The position numbers and the translations under genes were made by a program. The notes under the pieces were generated by a model, which saw nothing but the letters and a program-made list of their open reading frames with translations, did no database searches and was not told the origin of the DNA. Below are positions 53,996-61,601 of a stretch of DNA of 64,000 nucleotides, piece by piece. The DNA is from Halomonas sp. 25-S5. Its GTDB lineage: Bacteria; Pseudomonadota; Gammaproteobacteria; Pseudomonadales; Halomonadaceae. Location of the stretch: the NCBI RefSeq assembly GCF_029889845.1, contig NZ_JARANV010000005.1, positions 1 to 64,000 of the forward strand, read 5' to 3'. Positions within the stretch are counted from its first letter, which is position 1. Every line of letters starts with the position of its first letter.

Positions 53996-54030
53996 GACGA
54001 CAGCCCCGGCACCTTGCCGGGGCTGTCGTC
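53996..54030. terminator. GC-rich hairpin between convergent genes
   Basis: GACGACAGCCCCGGCA pairs with TGCCGGGGCTGTCGTC, a 16-bp perfect stem with a 3-base loop. No T-run, but position between convergent etfB and the IalB-family gene suggests a bidirectional 3' end. Confidence 0.7.
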
Positions 54031-54051
54031 CGTGCGGGGCAGGCGAGAACG

Positions 54052-54576
54052 TCAGGGCGCGATGCGCTCGCTGGCATCTGTGAAGCCCATCAGGGAGATG
54101 TCCAGGTCCATGCGATTGCCGCGCGGCCCGATCAGGCTGAGGGTCGCGCTGCTGCCGCTGCGCAGTCCCTGCAGCAGGGGTGGTTCAAGTGGCAGGTCGG
54201 CGCGGCAGCTCTGTTCCAGGCAGACCTGGTAGGGGAACTGGGCCGGCTCGCCGCCTCCCACGCTGAGCTGCAGGCCCGGGGCGAGACGCACGCCCAGCGG
54301 CAGCAGGAAGGTCATCGCCGGCCGGCCCTCGAGCTCGGGGGGATAGCCCACGATCACCCGCATCAAGGGATCGTTGCTGCCCGGATTGGTGACCAGTTGG
54401 CTCATGGTGCAGGCGCCCTGGCTCCCGGCGGGCGGGCAGATGACCTCCCAGTCCCGGAATTGCTCGGTGCGGACATCGGCTCCCGGCGTTGTCTGCTGGG
54501 CGACGGCATGCGAGCCCAGGGCCAGCAGCGACAGCAGGGCGGTCATGCACAGGCGTCTTGCGAGACGGTTCGACAT
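54052..54576 (-). CDS. IalB-family (invasion-associated locus B) exported protein
   Basis: 174 residues with a signal peptide (LCMTALLSLLALGSHAVA). Mature IalB-like beta protein: FRDWEVICPP, ACTMSQLVTNPGSNDPLM, MTFLLPLGVRLAPGLQLSV, PYQVCLEQSCRADL. The four cysteines are those conserved in the family. Function is unclear in non-pathogens; it is a periplasmic or outer-membrane-linked protein. Monocistronic, convergent to etfB. Confidence 0.88.
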   Translation of the reverse strand: MSNRLARRLCMTALLSLLALGSHAVAQQTTPGADVRTEQFRDWEVICPPAGSQGACTMSQLVTNPGSNDPLMRVIVGYPPELEGRPAMTFLLPLGVRLAPGLQLSVGGGEPAQFPYQVCLEQSCRADLPLEPPLLQGLRSGSSATLSLIGPRGNRMDLDISLMGFTDASERIAP

Positions 54577-54829
54577 CGGTGGTTCCTCCTTGGTTTCAGG
54601 GGCCGTGACTGTACAGAGTACACAACCATGCCTGTTCGCCCTCGCGAGGTCGAGTCCCGCCGTGCCGTGGACGGGGGCCTGAAGGCCCCTGTCCTGGAGG
54701 CGTGTCTCGAACAGGCATGCGGGTGCCTCTGTGGGACAAGTGGGCCGCCTCGCAGGCCTTAGGCTGGAGCAGCGGAAGCCTCCGCCACGTTACAACGCCG
54801 TCCGTTACAACAATATCGAGGAGCCAGCC

Positions 54830-56023
54830 ATGAGTGCAGCCAACCGCGGAGTCGTCTACAAGGGCCCTGGCCAAGTCGCCGTCGAAGCCATCGCCTATCC
54901 GGAACTCGCCCTCGGCAACCGCAAGTGCGACCACGGCGTGATCCTGAAGGTCGTCACCACCAACATCTGCGGCAGCGACCAGCACATGGTGCGTGGCCGC
55001 ACCACCGCGCCGTCCGGCCTGGTGCTGGGCCACGAGATCACCGGCCTGGTCATCGAAGCCGGCCGCGACGTCGAGTTCATCAAGCCCGGTGACCTGGTCT
55101 CGGTGCCGTTCAACATCGCCTGCGGGCGCTGCCGCAACTGCAAGGAGGGCCGGACCGGCATCTGTCTGAACGTCAACCCGGCGCGGCCCGGCGCGGCCTA
55201 CGGCTACGTCGACATGGGCGGCTGGGTCGGCGGCCAGACCGAGTACGTCATGGTGCCCTATGCGGACTTCAACCTGCTGAAGTTCCCGGACGCCGACCAG
55301 GCCATGGAGAAGATCCGTGACCTGACCCTGCTCTCCGACATCTTCCCCACCGGCTTCCACGGCTGCGTGACCGCGGGCGTCGGGCCGGGCAGCACCGTCT
55401 ACATTGCCGGTGCCGGTCCGGTAGGCCTGGCGGCGGCGGTCTCCGCCCAGCTGCTGGGGGCCGCCTGCGTGATCGTCGGCGACATGATCGAGGAGCGCCT
55501 GGCCCAGGCGCGCAGCTTCGGCTGCGAGACCCTCGACCTGACCCAGGAAGGCGACATGGCCGACCGGATCGAGGCGATCCTCGGCGAGCGCGAGGTCGAT
55601 GCCTTCGTCGACTGCGTCGGCTTCGAGGCCCATGCCTGTGGTTGCAACCATGGCAAGGAGGCCCCCGCCACCGTGCTCAACTCCGCCATGTCACTGACCC
55701 GGGCCGGCGGCCAGATCGGCATCCCCGGCCTCTACGTGACCGAGGACCCCGGCGCCACCGACGATGCCGCCAAGCATGGCGCGCTGAGCATGCAATTCGG
55801 CCTCGGCTGGGCCAAGTCGCATAGCTTCCACACCGGGCAGTGTCCGGTGATGAAGTACCACCGTCCGCTGATGCAGGCGATCCTGTTCGGCAAGGTGAAT
55901 ATCGCCGATGCGGTCAATGTCCAGATGATCACTCTGGACCAGGCGCCTCAGGGATACGCCGATTTCGATGGCGGTGCGGCGAAGAAATTCGTCATCGACC
56001 CCCACGGCAGCGTCGCCGCCTGA
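54830..56023 (+). CDS. fdhA: Glutathione-independent formaldehyde dehydrogenase
   Basis: 397 residues from ATG at 54830 (RBS CGAGGAG). Zinc-containing MDR: catalytic zinc site TNICGSDQHMVRG and GHEITG, structural zinc site CGRCRNCKEGRTGIC, Rossmann loop GAGPVGLAAA, and the long insertion CGCNHGKEAP that marks FdhA-type enzymes with tightly bound NAD. Very close to Pseudomonas putida FdhA in layout and length (399). It oxidises the formaldehyde released in betaine, dimethylglycine and sarcosine demethylation to formate, which the next two genes oxidise on. Confidence 0.95.
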   Translation: MSAANRGVVYKGPGQVAVEAIAYPELALGNRKCDHGVILKVVTTNICGSDQHMVRGRTTAPSGLVLGHEITGLVIEAGRDVEFIKPGDLVSVPFNIACGRCRNCKEGRTGICLNVNPARPGAAYGYVDMGGWVGGQTEYVMVPYADFNLLKFPDADQAMEKIRDLTLLSDIFPTGFHGCVTAGVGPGSTVYIAGAGPVGLAAAVSAQLLGAACVIVGDMIEERLAQARSFGCETLDLTQEGDMADRIEAILGEREVDAFVDCVGFEAHACGCNHGKEAPATVLNSAMSLTRAGGQIGIPGLYVTEDPGATDDAAKHGALSMQFGLGWAKSHSFHTGQCPVMKYHRPLMQAILFGKVNIADAVNVQMITLDQAPQGYADFDGGAAKKFVIDPHGSVAA

Positions 56024-56180
56024 TTACCTGTGACCTGCCCCGGCCCCAGGCCGGGCCATTCCCGAAACGGCTCCTGCATATCCGTCGGTTGCCTCCCGGA
56101 CCAGCCGGGCATTGCCCCTGCCCGGGGCCGGTGCCAACATGCAGGATAGGCAAGTGCCAACCGATAACAACGAGCACGCC

Positions 56181-57899
56181 ATGACCGTCGAGACCGTCAC
56201 CCCCAAGCGCCGTTTCCGCAGCAGGCCCCGTGGCCGTGAGCTGCCCCCCGTCGCCCTCGCCTCGTTGCGTCAGCTGCTCGGCGACGAGCGCAGCGATCCG
56301 GGGCTGCGGCGCCGTGATTTGCTGATCGAGCACCTGCACGCTCTCCAGGACGCCCATGGCCATCTCTCGCTGGTGAACCTGCGGGCGCTGGCCGCCTACA
56401 TGAACCTGCCCATGGCGGCGGTCTACGAGACGGCGACCTTCTACGCCCACTTCGACGTGGTGCATGACGACCAGTCGCCGCCGCCGGCGGTGACGGTGCG
56501 GGTCTGCGATTCACTCTCCTGCCAGCTGGCCGGCGCGGCGACGCTCAAGGCGCAACTGGCGGCCGGTGTCGACCCGCAGGCGGTGCGGGTGCTGCGCGCG
56601 CCCTGCATGGGGCGCTGCGAGACGGCACCGGTGGTGGAAGTGGGGCACCACCATGTGCTCTTCGCCACCGCCGAGGGCGTGGAGGCGGTGGTGGATACCG
56701 GCCACTTCCATCCCGAGGCGATCGTCTGGCAGCGCCTGGCGGACTATCGCGGCGAGGGCGGCCACGGGCTGCTCGCTGACTGCCGCGCGGGACGCATCAC
56801 CGTCGAGGCACTGATGGCGATGCTCGAGACCGCCAACCTGCGCGGCCTGGGCGGCGCCGGCTTCCCCACCTTCAAGAAGTGGCGCTCCGTGCGCCAGGAG
56901 CGGGGGCCGCGCTACTGCGCGATCAATGCCGACGAGGGCGAGCCCGGCACCTTCAAGGACCGTTACTACCTGGAGCGCTCGCCGCACCGCTTCCTCGAGG
57001 GGGCCCTGGTCAGCGCCTGGGCGGTGGAGGCCTGCGCGCTCTATATCTACCTGCGTGACGAGTACCCCGGCCTGCACCGGGTGCTGCACGAGGCGATCGG
57101 CGAGCTCGAGGCCGCCGACCTGGTGCCGCCGGGCTATATCGTGCTGCGCCGCGGCGCCGGGGCCTACATCTGCGGCGAGGAGTCGGCGATGATCGAGTCG
57201 CTGGAGGGCAAGCCCGGCAAGCCGCGCCATCGCCCGCCCTTCGTCGCCCAGCAGGGCCTCTTCGGCCAGCCGACCCTGGTCAACAACGTCGAGACCGTCA
57301 CCTGGATCCCGTTGATCTGGGAGAAGGGCGCCGACTGGTTCGCTGGCCAGGGTCGCCACGGCCGCCAGGGCCTGCGCAGCTTCTCGCTCTCCGGCCGGGT
57401 GCGGCGTCCTGGGGTCCACCTGGTGCCTGCCGGCATCACCTTGAACGAGCTGGTCGAGGAGCACGGCGGCGGCATGGCCCAGGGGCACCGGCTCGCCGGC
57501 TACCTGCCCGGCGGCGCCTCCGGGGGGATATTGCCGGCCAGCAAGGCGGACATTCCCCTCGATTTCGATACGCTTCAGGAACACGGCTGCTTTATCGGTT
57601 CGGCGGCGATCATCGTGCTCTCCGACCAGGACGACCTCAGGGCGGTGGCCACCAATCTGCTGGCCTTCTTCGCCGACGAATCCTGCGGTCAGTGCACGCC
57701 GTGCCGGGTGGGCACCGAGAAGATGCTGACCCTGCTCGAGCGCGACGAATGGCGCGTCGAGGAGCTCGAGCGCTTGTCCCGGGTGATGATGGACGCCTCC
57801 ATCTGTGGCCTGGGCCAGGCGGCGCCCAATCCGGTGCTGGGGCTGCTCAAGGATTTCCGTGGCGAGCTCGCCGGCCAGAACGTGATCGTGAAAGGGTAG
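56181..57899 (+). CDS. NAD-dependent formate dehydrogenase beta subunit (NuoE-NuoF fusion)
   Basis: 572 residues from ATG at 56181; ATG at 56139 is an alternative, neither with a strong ribosome site. The N-terminal NuoE-like thioredoxin [2Fe-2S] domain has CDSLSCQLAG and APCMGRCETAPVV; the NuoF-like domain has FMN-binding GRGGAGFPTFKKW-type (here GLGGAGFPTFKKW), NADEGEPGTFKDRYYLE and the 4Fe-4S motif ESCGQCTPCRVGTEKM. It transfers electrons from the molybdenum subunit to NAD+. The 12-bp gap to the alpha gene indicates an operon. Confidence 0.92.
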   Translation: MTVETVTPKRRFRSRPRGRELPPVALASLRQLLGDERSDPGLRRRDLLIEHLHALQDAHGHLSLVNLRALAAYMNLPMAAVYETATFYAHFDVVHDDQSPPPAVTVRVCDSLSCQLAGAATLKAQLAAGVDPQAVRVLRAPCMGRCETAPVVEVGHHHVLFATAEGVEAVVDTGHFHPEAIVWQRLADYRGEGGHGLLADCRAGRITVEALMAMLETANLRGLGGAGFPTFKKWRSVRQERGPRYCAINADEGEPGTFKDRYYLERSPHRFLEGALVSAWAVEACALYIYLRDEYPGLHRVLHEAIGELEAADLVPPGYIVLRRGAGAYICGEESAMIESLEGKPGKPRHRPPFVAQQGLFGQPTLVNNVETVTWIPLIWEKGADWFAGQGRHGRQGLRSFSLSGRVRRPGVHLVPAGITLNELVEEHGGGMAQGHRLAGYLPGGASGGILPASKADIPLDFDTLQEHGCFIGSAAIIVLSDQDDLRAVATNLLAFFADESCGQCTPCRVGTEKMLTLLERDEWRVEELERLSRVMMDASICGLGQAAPNPVLGLLKDFRGELAGQNVIVKG

Positions 57900-57910
57900 G
57901 GAGACTGACG

Positions 57911-60895
57911 ATGGCACAAGAGACCTTTACCCTGACCCTGGATGGCGCCGAGGTCAGCGCCCGTCCCGGCGAGACCCTCTGGCAGGTGGCCAGGCGCGCC
58001 GGCGAGACCATCCCGCACCTCTGCTTCAAGGATGCCCCCGGCTACCGCAGCGACGGCAACTGCCGCGCCTGCATGGTGGAGATCGAGGGCGAGCGCGTGC
58101 TGGCGGCGAGCTGCCTGCGCGAGGCGACCCCCGCCATGGTGGTGAAGAGCGCCAGCTCCGAGCGGGCGCGAGTCTCCCGCGAGGGCGTCATGGAGCTGCT
58201 GATGGCCGACCAGCCCGAGCGCGATGACAGCCCCGACCGCTCGAGCCACTTCTGGGCCATGGCCGACCAGTTGGCCATCGACGCCAGCGCGGTGCGCGAA
58301 TGGCTGCCGGCGCGTGCCGAGCGAGGCGCCCCCACGGTGCACCATGTCGCCGAACGCGACGCCGCGCTCCCCCATGCCCACGGCCATGACGCCAGCCATT
58401 CGGCGATGAACGTCAATCTCGATGCCTGCATCGCGTGCAACCTCTGCGTGCGCGCCTGCCGCGAGGTCCAGGGCAACGATGTCATCGGCCTGGCCCATCG
58501 CGGCGCCGCCGCCAAGATCGTCTTCGACTTCGACGACCCCATGGGCGCGAGCACCTGCGTGGCCTGCGGCGAGTGCGTCCAGGCCTGTCCCACCGGGGCG
58601 CTGATGCCGGCGACCCTGGTCGATGCCGCGGGGCACGGCGACTCGCAGGCGGCCGATCGCACCGTGGATTCGGTCTGCCCCTACTGCGGGGTGGGCTGTC
58701 AGCTCACCTACCATATTCAGGAGGGCCCCAGTGACCGCGAGGGGCACCGGGGGCAGGGCGAAGGGGAGGTCCGAGGACCAGGGACGGCCGAGGTAGCGTC
58801 CAGGGAAGGATCCACAGCGCCTCCCCGCAGTACTGTCGCCGGGTCAGCCCCGAGCGAAGGACGTATACTCTTCGTCGAGGGTCGAAATGGACCGTCCAAC
58901 CAGGGCCGGCTGTGCGTCAAGGGCCGCTTCGGCTTCGACTACCCTTACCATCCCGCACGCCTCACTCGGCCGCTGATCCGCCGGCCGGGCGTGCCCAAGG
59001 GGCTCGATCCCGGCTTCGACCCCCTCGACCCGCTGACCCATTTCCGCGAGGCGAGCTGGGAGGAGGCGCTGGACCTCGCCGCCCGGAGACTCGGCGATCT
59101 CAAGGCGGCCCATGGTCCCGACGCCCTGGCCGGCTTCGGCAGCGCCAAGTGCTCCAACGAGGAGGCCTGGCTGTTCCAGAAGCTGGTGCGCACCGGCTTC
59201 GGCTCCAACCATGTCGACCACTGCACCCGGCTCTGTCACGCAAGCTCCGTGGCGGCGCTGATGGAGTGCATCGGCTCGGGGGGGGTGACCGCCTCCTTCA
59301 TGCAGGCCCTCGAGGCCGAGGTGGTGATCCTCACCGGCTGCAACCCGGCGATCAACCACCCGGTGGCGGCCACCTACTTCAAGCAGGCGGCCAGAAACGG
59401 CACCAAGCTGATCATCCTCGACCCCCGTGGCCAGGCGCTGGACGCCTATGCCCACCGCAGCGTGCGCTTCACCCCCGGTGGCGACATCTCGCTCTACAAC
59501 GCCATGCTCAATGTCATCGTCAGCGAGGGGCTCTTTGATCAGGCCTATATCGATGCCCACACCGAGGGTTTCGAGGCGCTCAAGGCCCATGTGCAGGACC
59601 TGACCCCCGAGGCGATGTCGCCGGCCTGTGGCGTCGCCCCCGAACAGATCCGCGAGCTCGCCCGGCTCTATGCCAACGCCGACAAGGCGATGATCTTCTG
59701 GGGGATGGGCATCTCCCAGCACGTGCACGGTACCGACAATGCCCGCTGCCTGATCTCCCTGGCCCTGGCCTGTGGCCACACCGGCCGCCCCGGCACCGGC
59801 CTGCACCCGCTGCGCGGCCAGAACAACGTCCAGGGCGCCTCCGACGCCGGCCTGATCCCCATGGTGCTGCCCGACTACCAGCCGGTGAGCGACGCCCAGG
59901 TGCGTGCCGCCTTCGAGGAGCTGTGGAACACCCCGCTCGACGCCACGCCGGGGCTCACCGTGGTGGAAATCATGGACGCCATCGCGGCCGGGACCATCAA
60001 GGGGATGTACATCCTCGGCGAGAACCCGGCGATGTCCGACCCGGACCTCGACCATGCCCGGGCGGCCCTGGCCAGGCTCGAGCACCTGGTGGTGCAGGAC
60101 CTATTCGTCACCGAGACCGCCCAGTTCGCCGACGTCATCCTGCCGGCCTCAAGCTGGCCGGAGAAGGACGGCAGCGTCACCAACACCAATCGCCAGGTGC
60201 AGCTGGGCCGCGCCGCCGTGCCGCTGCCCTTTGATGCCAGGCCCGACTGGTGGATCATCCAGCAGATCGCCAACCGCCTGGGCCTGGGCTGGGCCTATAC
60301 GCACCCGCGTGAAGTGTTCGCCGAGATGAAGCAGGGCATGGCCTCCCTCGACCACATCTCCTGGGAGCGCCTGGAGCGCGAGAGCTCGGTGACCTATCCC
60401 TGTCCCGCCGACGACGCCCCCGGGGCGGACGTGGTGTTCAGTGAGGCCTTCCCCACCGCGAGCGGGCGAGCGACCTTCACCCCGACCCGCCCGCTGCCGC
60501 CGGACGAGCCCATCGACGGCGACTACCCCACGGTGCTGATCACCGGGCGCCAGCTGGAGCACTGGCATACCGGTTCCATGACCCGTCGCAGCCGGGTGCT
60601 CGACGACCTCGAGCCCGAGGCGGTGGCGAGTCTCGCGCCCGCCGAGCTGGTGCGCCTGCGCATGACGCCGGGCGAGCCGATCACCATCACCACCCGGCGG
60701 GGCGCCATCACCCTGAAGACGCGGGTCGACCCGCTGATGGTCGAGGGGATCGTCTTCGTGCCCTTCTGCTACGTGGAGGCGGCGGCCAACATCCTGACCA
60801 ACCCGGCGCTCGACCCGTACGGCAAGATCCCGGAATTCAAGTATGCCGCATGCCACTTGGGTCATGCCGCATCGGCATTGGCGGAGGGCGACTGA
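57911..60895 (+). CDS. NAD-dependent formate dehydrogenase alpha subunit (molybdenum/tungsten)
   Basis: 994 residues from ATG at 57911. N-terminal [2Fe-2S] ferredoxin domain (CFKDAPGYRSDGNCRACMVE), His-Cys cluster (HFWAMADQLAID-area), two 4Fe-4S clusters (CIACNLCVRACREVQ, CVACGECVQACPTGAL), then the molybdopterin domain with its 4Fe-4S site CPYCGVGCQLTYH and the active-site Cys in DHCTRLCHASSV. Between the third and fourth cysteines of that last cluster there is a 45-residue Gly/Ser/Glu/Pro-rich insertion (about 270-318) created by a dispersed DNA repeat. Formate is oxidised to CO2. Family length is about 950. Confidence 0.93.
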   Translation: MAQETFTLTLDGAEVSARPGETLWQVARRAGETIPHLCFKDAPGYRSDGNCRACMVEIEGERVLAASCLREATPAMVVKSASSERARVSREGVMELLMADQPERDDSPDRSSHFWAMADQLAIDASAVREWLPARAERGAPTVHHVAERDAALPHAHGHDASHSAMNVNLDACIACNLCVRACREVQGNDVIGLAHRGAAAKIVFDFDDPMGASTCVACGECVQACPTGALMPATLVDAAGHGDSQAADRTVDSVCPYCGVGCQLTYHIQEGPSDREGHRGQGEGEVRGPGTAEVASREGSTAPPRSTVAGSAPSEGRILFVEGRNGPSNQGRLCVKGRFGFDYPYHPARLTRPLIRRPGVPKGLDPGFDPLDPLTHFREASWEEALDLAARRLGDLKAAHGPDALAGFGSAKCSNEEAWLFQKLVRTGFGSNHVDHCTRLCHASSVAALMECIGSGGVTASFMQALEAEVVILTGCNPAINHPVAATYFKQAARNGTKLIILDPRGQALDAYAHRSVRFTPGGDISLYNAMLNVIVSEGLFDQAYIDAHTEGFEALKAHVQDLTPEAMSPACGVAPEQIRELARLYANADKAMIFWGMGISQHVHGTDNARCLISLALACGHTGRPGTGLHPLRGQNNVQGASDAGLIPMVLPDYQPVSDAQVRAAFEELWNTPLDATPGLTVVEIMDAIAAGTIKGMYILGENPAMSDPDLDHARAALARLEHLVVQDLFVTETAQFADVILPASSWPEKDGSVTNTNRQVQLGRAAVPLPFDARPDWWIIQQIANRLGLGWAYTHPREVFAEMKQGMASLDHISWERLERESSVTYPCPADDAPGADVVFSEAFPTASGRATFTPTRPLPPDEPIDGDYPTVLITGRQLEHWHTGSMTRRSRVLDDLEPEAVASLAPAELVRLRMTPGEPITITTRRGAITLKTRVDPLMVEGIVFVPFCYVEAAANILTNPALDPYGKIPEFKYAACHLGHAASALAEGD
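58743..58842. repeat. Dispersed palindromic repeat, copy inside the formate dehydrogenase gene
   Basis: In reverse orientation, 100 bp align along their length with the intergenic copy at 46958-47054. The shared core GTAGCGTCCAGGGA-AGGAT-CACAGCGCC is nearly identical, and the end arms CTGTCGCCGG and GGCACCGGGGGCAG correspond to the terminal arms. It keeps the reading frame open and adds residues about 278-311. Confidence 0.8.
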
Positions 60896-60916
60896 GGTCC
60901 GTGAGGCTGGTATAAA

Positions 60917-60981
60917 TTAGACACCCACCGGTGTATGCGCGTTGTGCATGACTTGCAACATTTTGCGCCAAGGGTGTCTAA
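60917..60981. promoter_or_regulatory. TTAGACACCC inverted repeat upstream of the small exported protein
   Basis: TTAGACACCC (60917-60926) and GGGTGTCTAA (60972-60981) are a perfect 10-bp inverted repeat 45 bp apart, in the gap between formate dehydrogenase and the repeat protein. The sequence between includes GCGCGTTGTGCATGAC. It may be a regulator-binding pair or the ends of a small element. Confidence 0.45.
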
Positions 60982-61053
60982 CCTGATTAGCAAGATATGA
61001 TGTTGCATTCGCCTATTGAGGCGCATTTTCCGAAGCCAACGGAGGTCACATAT

Positions 61054-61401
61054 ATGATCCCACAGGACGTACTTAAGAAGGTCGGTATTCTTGGTATCGC
61101 ATTTGGCTTGGTCCTAGGTCCACAGGCCTTTGCTGCCGATGAGCCAGCAGCAAAGGCCACGGATTCGGCGGCCAATCCCGTGGAAGAGGGTGATCTGGAC
61201 GAAACCCTTAGGGATGGCGAAATGGTGAGTGAAGACAAGGTGCCTGACCGCGTCAAGTCCACGGATTCGGCGGCCAACCCGGTTGAAGAAGGTGATCTCG
61301 ATGAGGCGGTAGGACCCAATGGTGAAACGCTGAGCGAAGATGAGGTGCCTGACCGGGTCAAGGCCACGGATTCGGCGGCCAACCCGGTGGACGATGAGTG
61401 A
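61054..61401 (+). CDS. Small exported acidic repeat protein
   Basis: 115 residues from ATG at 61054 (RBS CGGAGGTC). Signal peptide VGILGIAFGLVLGPQAFA. The mature part is made of repeats of KATDSAANPVEEGDLDE plus a linker ending SEDKVPDRVK / SEDEVPDRVK; two full units and a final partial (TDSAANPVDDE). Very acidic, few hydrophobic residues, probably unstructured; could bind cations. No family recognised. Followed by a good terminator at 61455. Confidence 0.75.
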   Translation: MIPQDVLKKVGILGIAFGLVLGPQAFAADEPAAKATDSAANPVEEGDLDETLRDGEMVSEDKVPDRVKSTDSAANPVEEGDLDEAVGPNGETLSEDEVPDRVKATDSAANPVDDE

Positions 61402-61454
61402 GATATTGCCGATTCATAGCACCTAGCATTGGCGGTTCACGCCAGTGAAAGCAA

Positions 61455-61487
61455 GACGCCCCCGAGATCGGGGGCGTCCTTTTTGTA
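61455..61487 (+). terminator. Rho-independent terminator
   Basis: GACGCCCCC-GA-GATC-GGGGGCGTC stem followed by CTTTTTG. Ends the transcript of the small exported protein gene. The stretch 61488-61601 holds no gene. Confidence 0.88.
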
Positions 61488-61601
61488 AGTGCTTGTTCTT
61501 TGGAAGTACTTATCTATACCTGCTTCCTTGTAGGGTTTCGCGTAGAGACGCAGCGGCTTGCCAAACCCTTGCCGGACCCGGCGAGCATGGCAAGCAAGCG
61601 G

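Noticed and set aside
56112..56180. Longer N-terminus for the formate dehydrogenase beta subunit
   Set aside because: The extra residues have no family similarity and no ribosome site precedes them; the ATG at 56181 was used, with some uncertainty.
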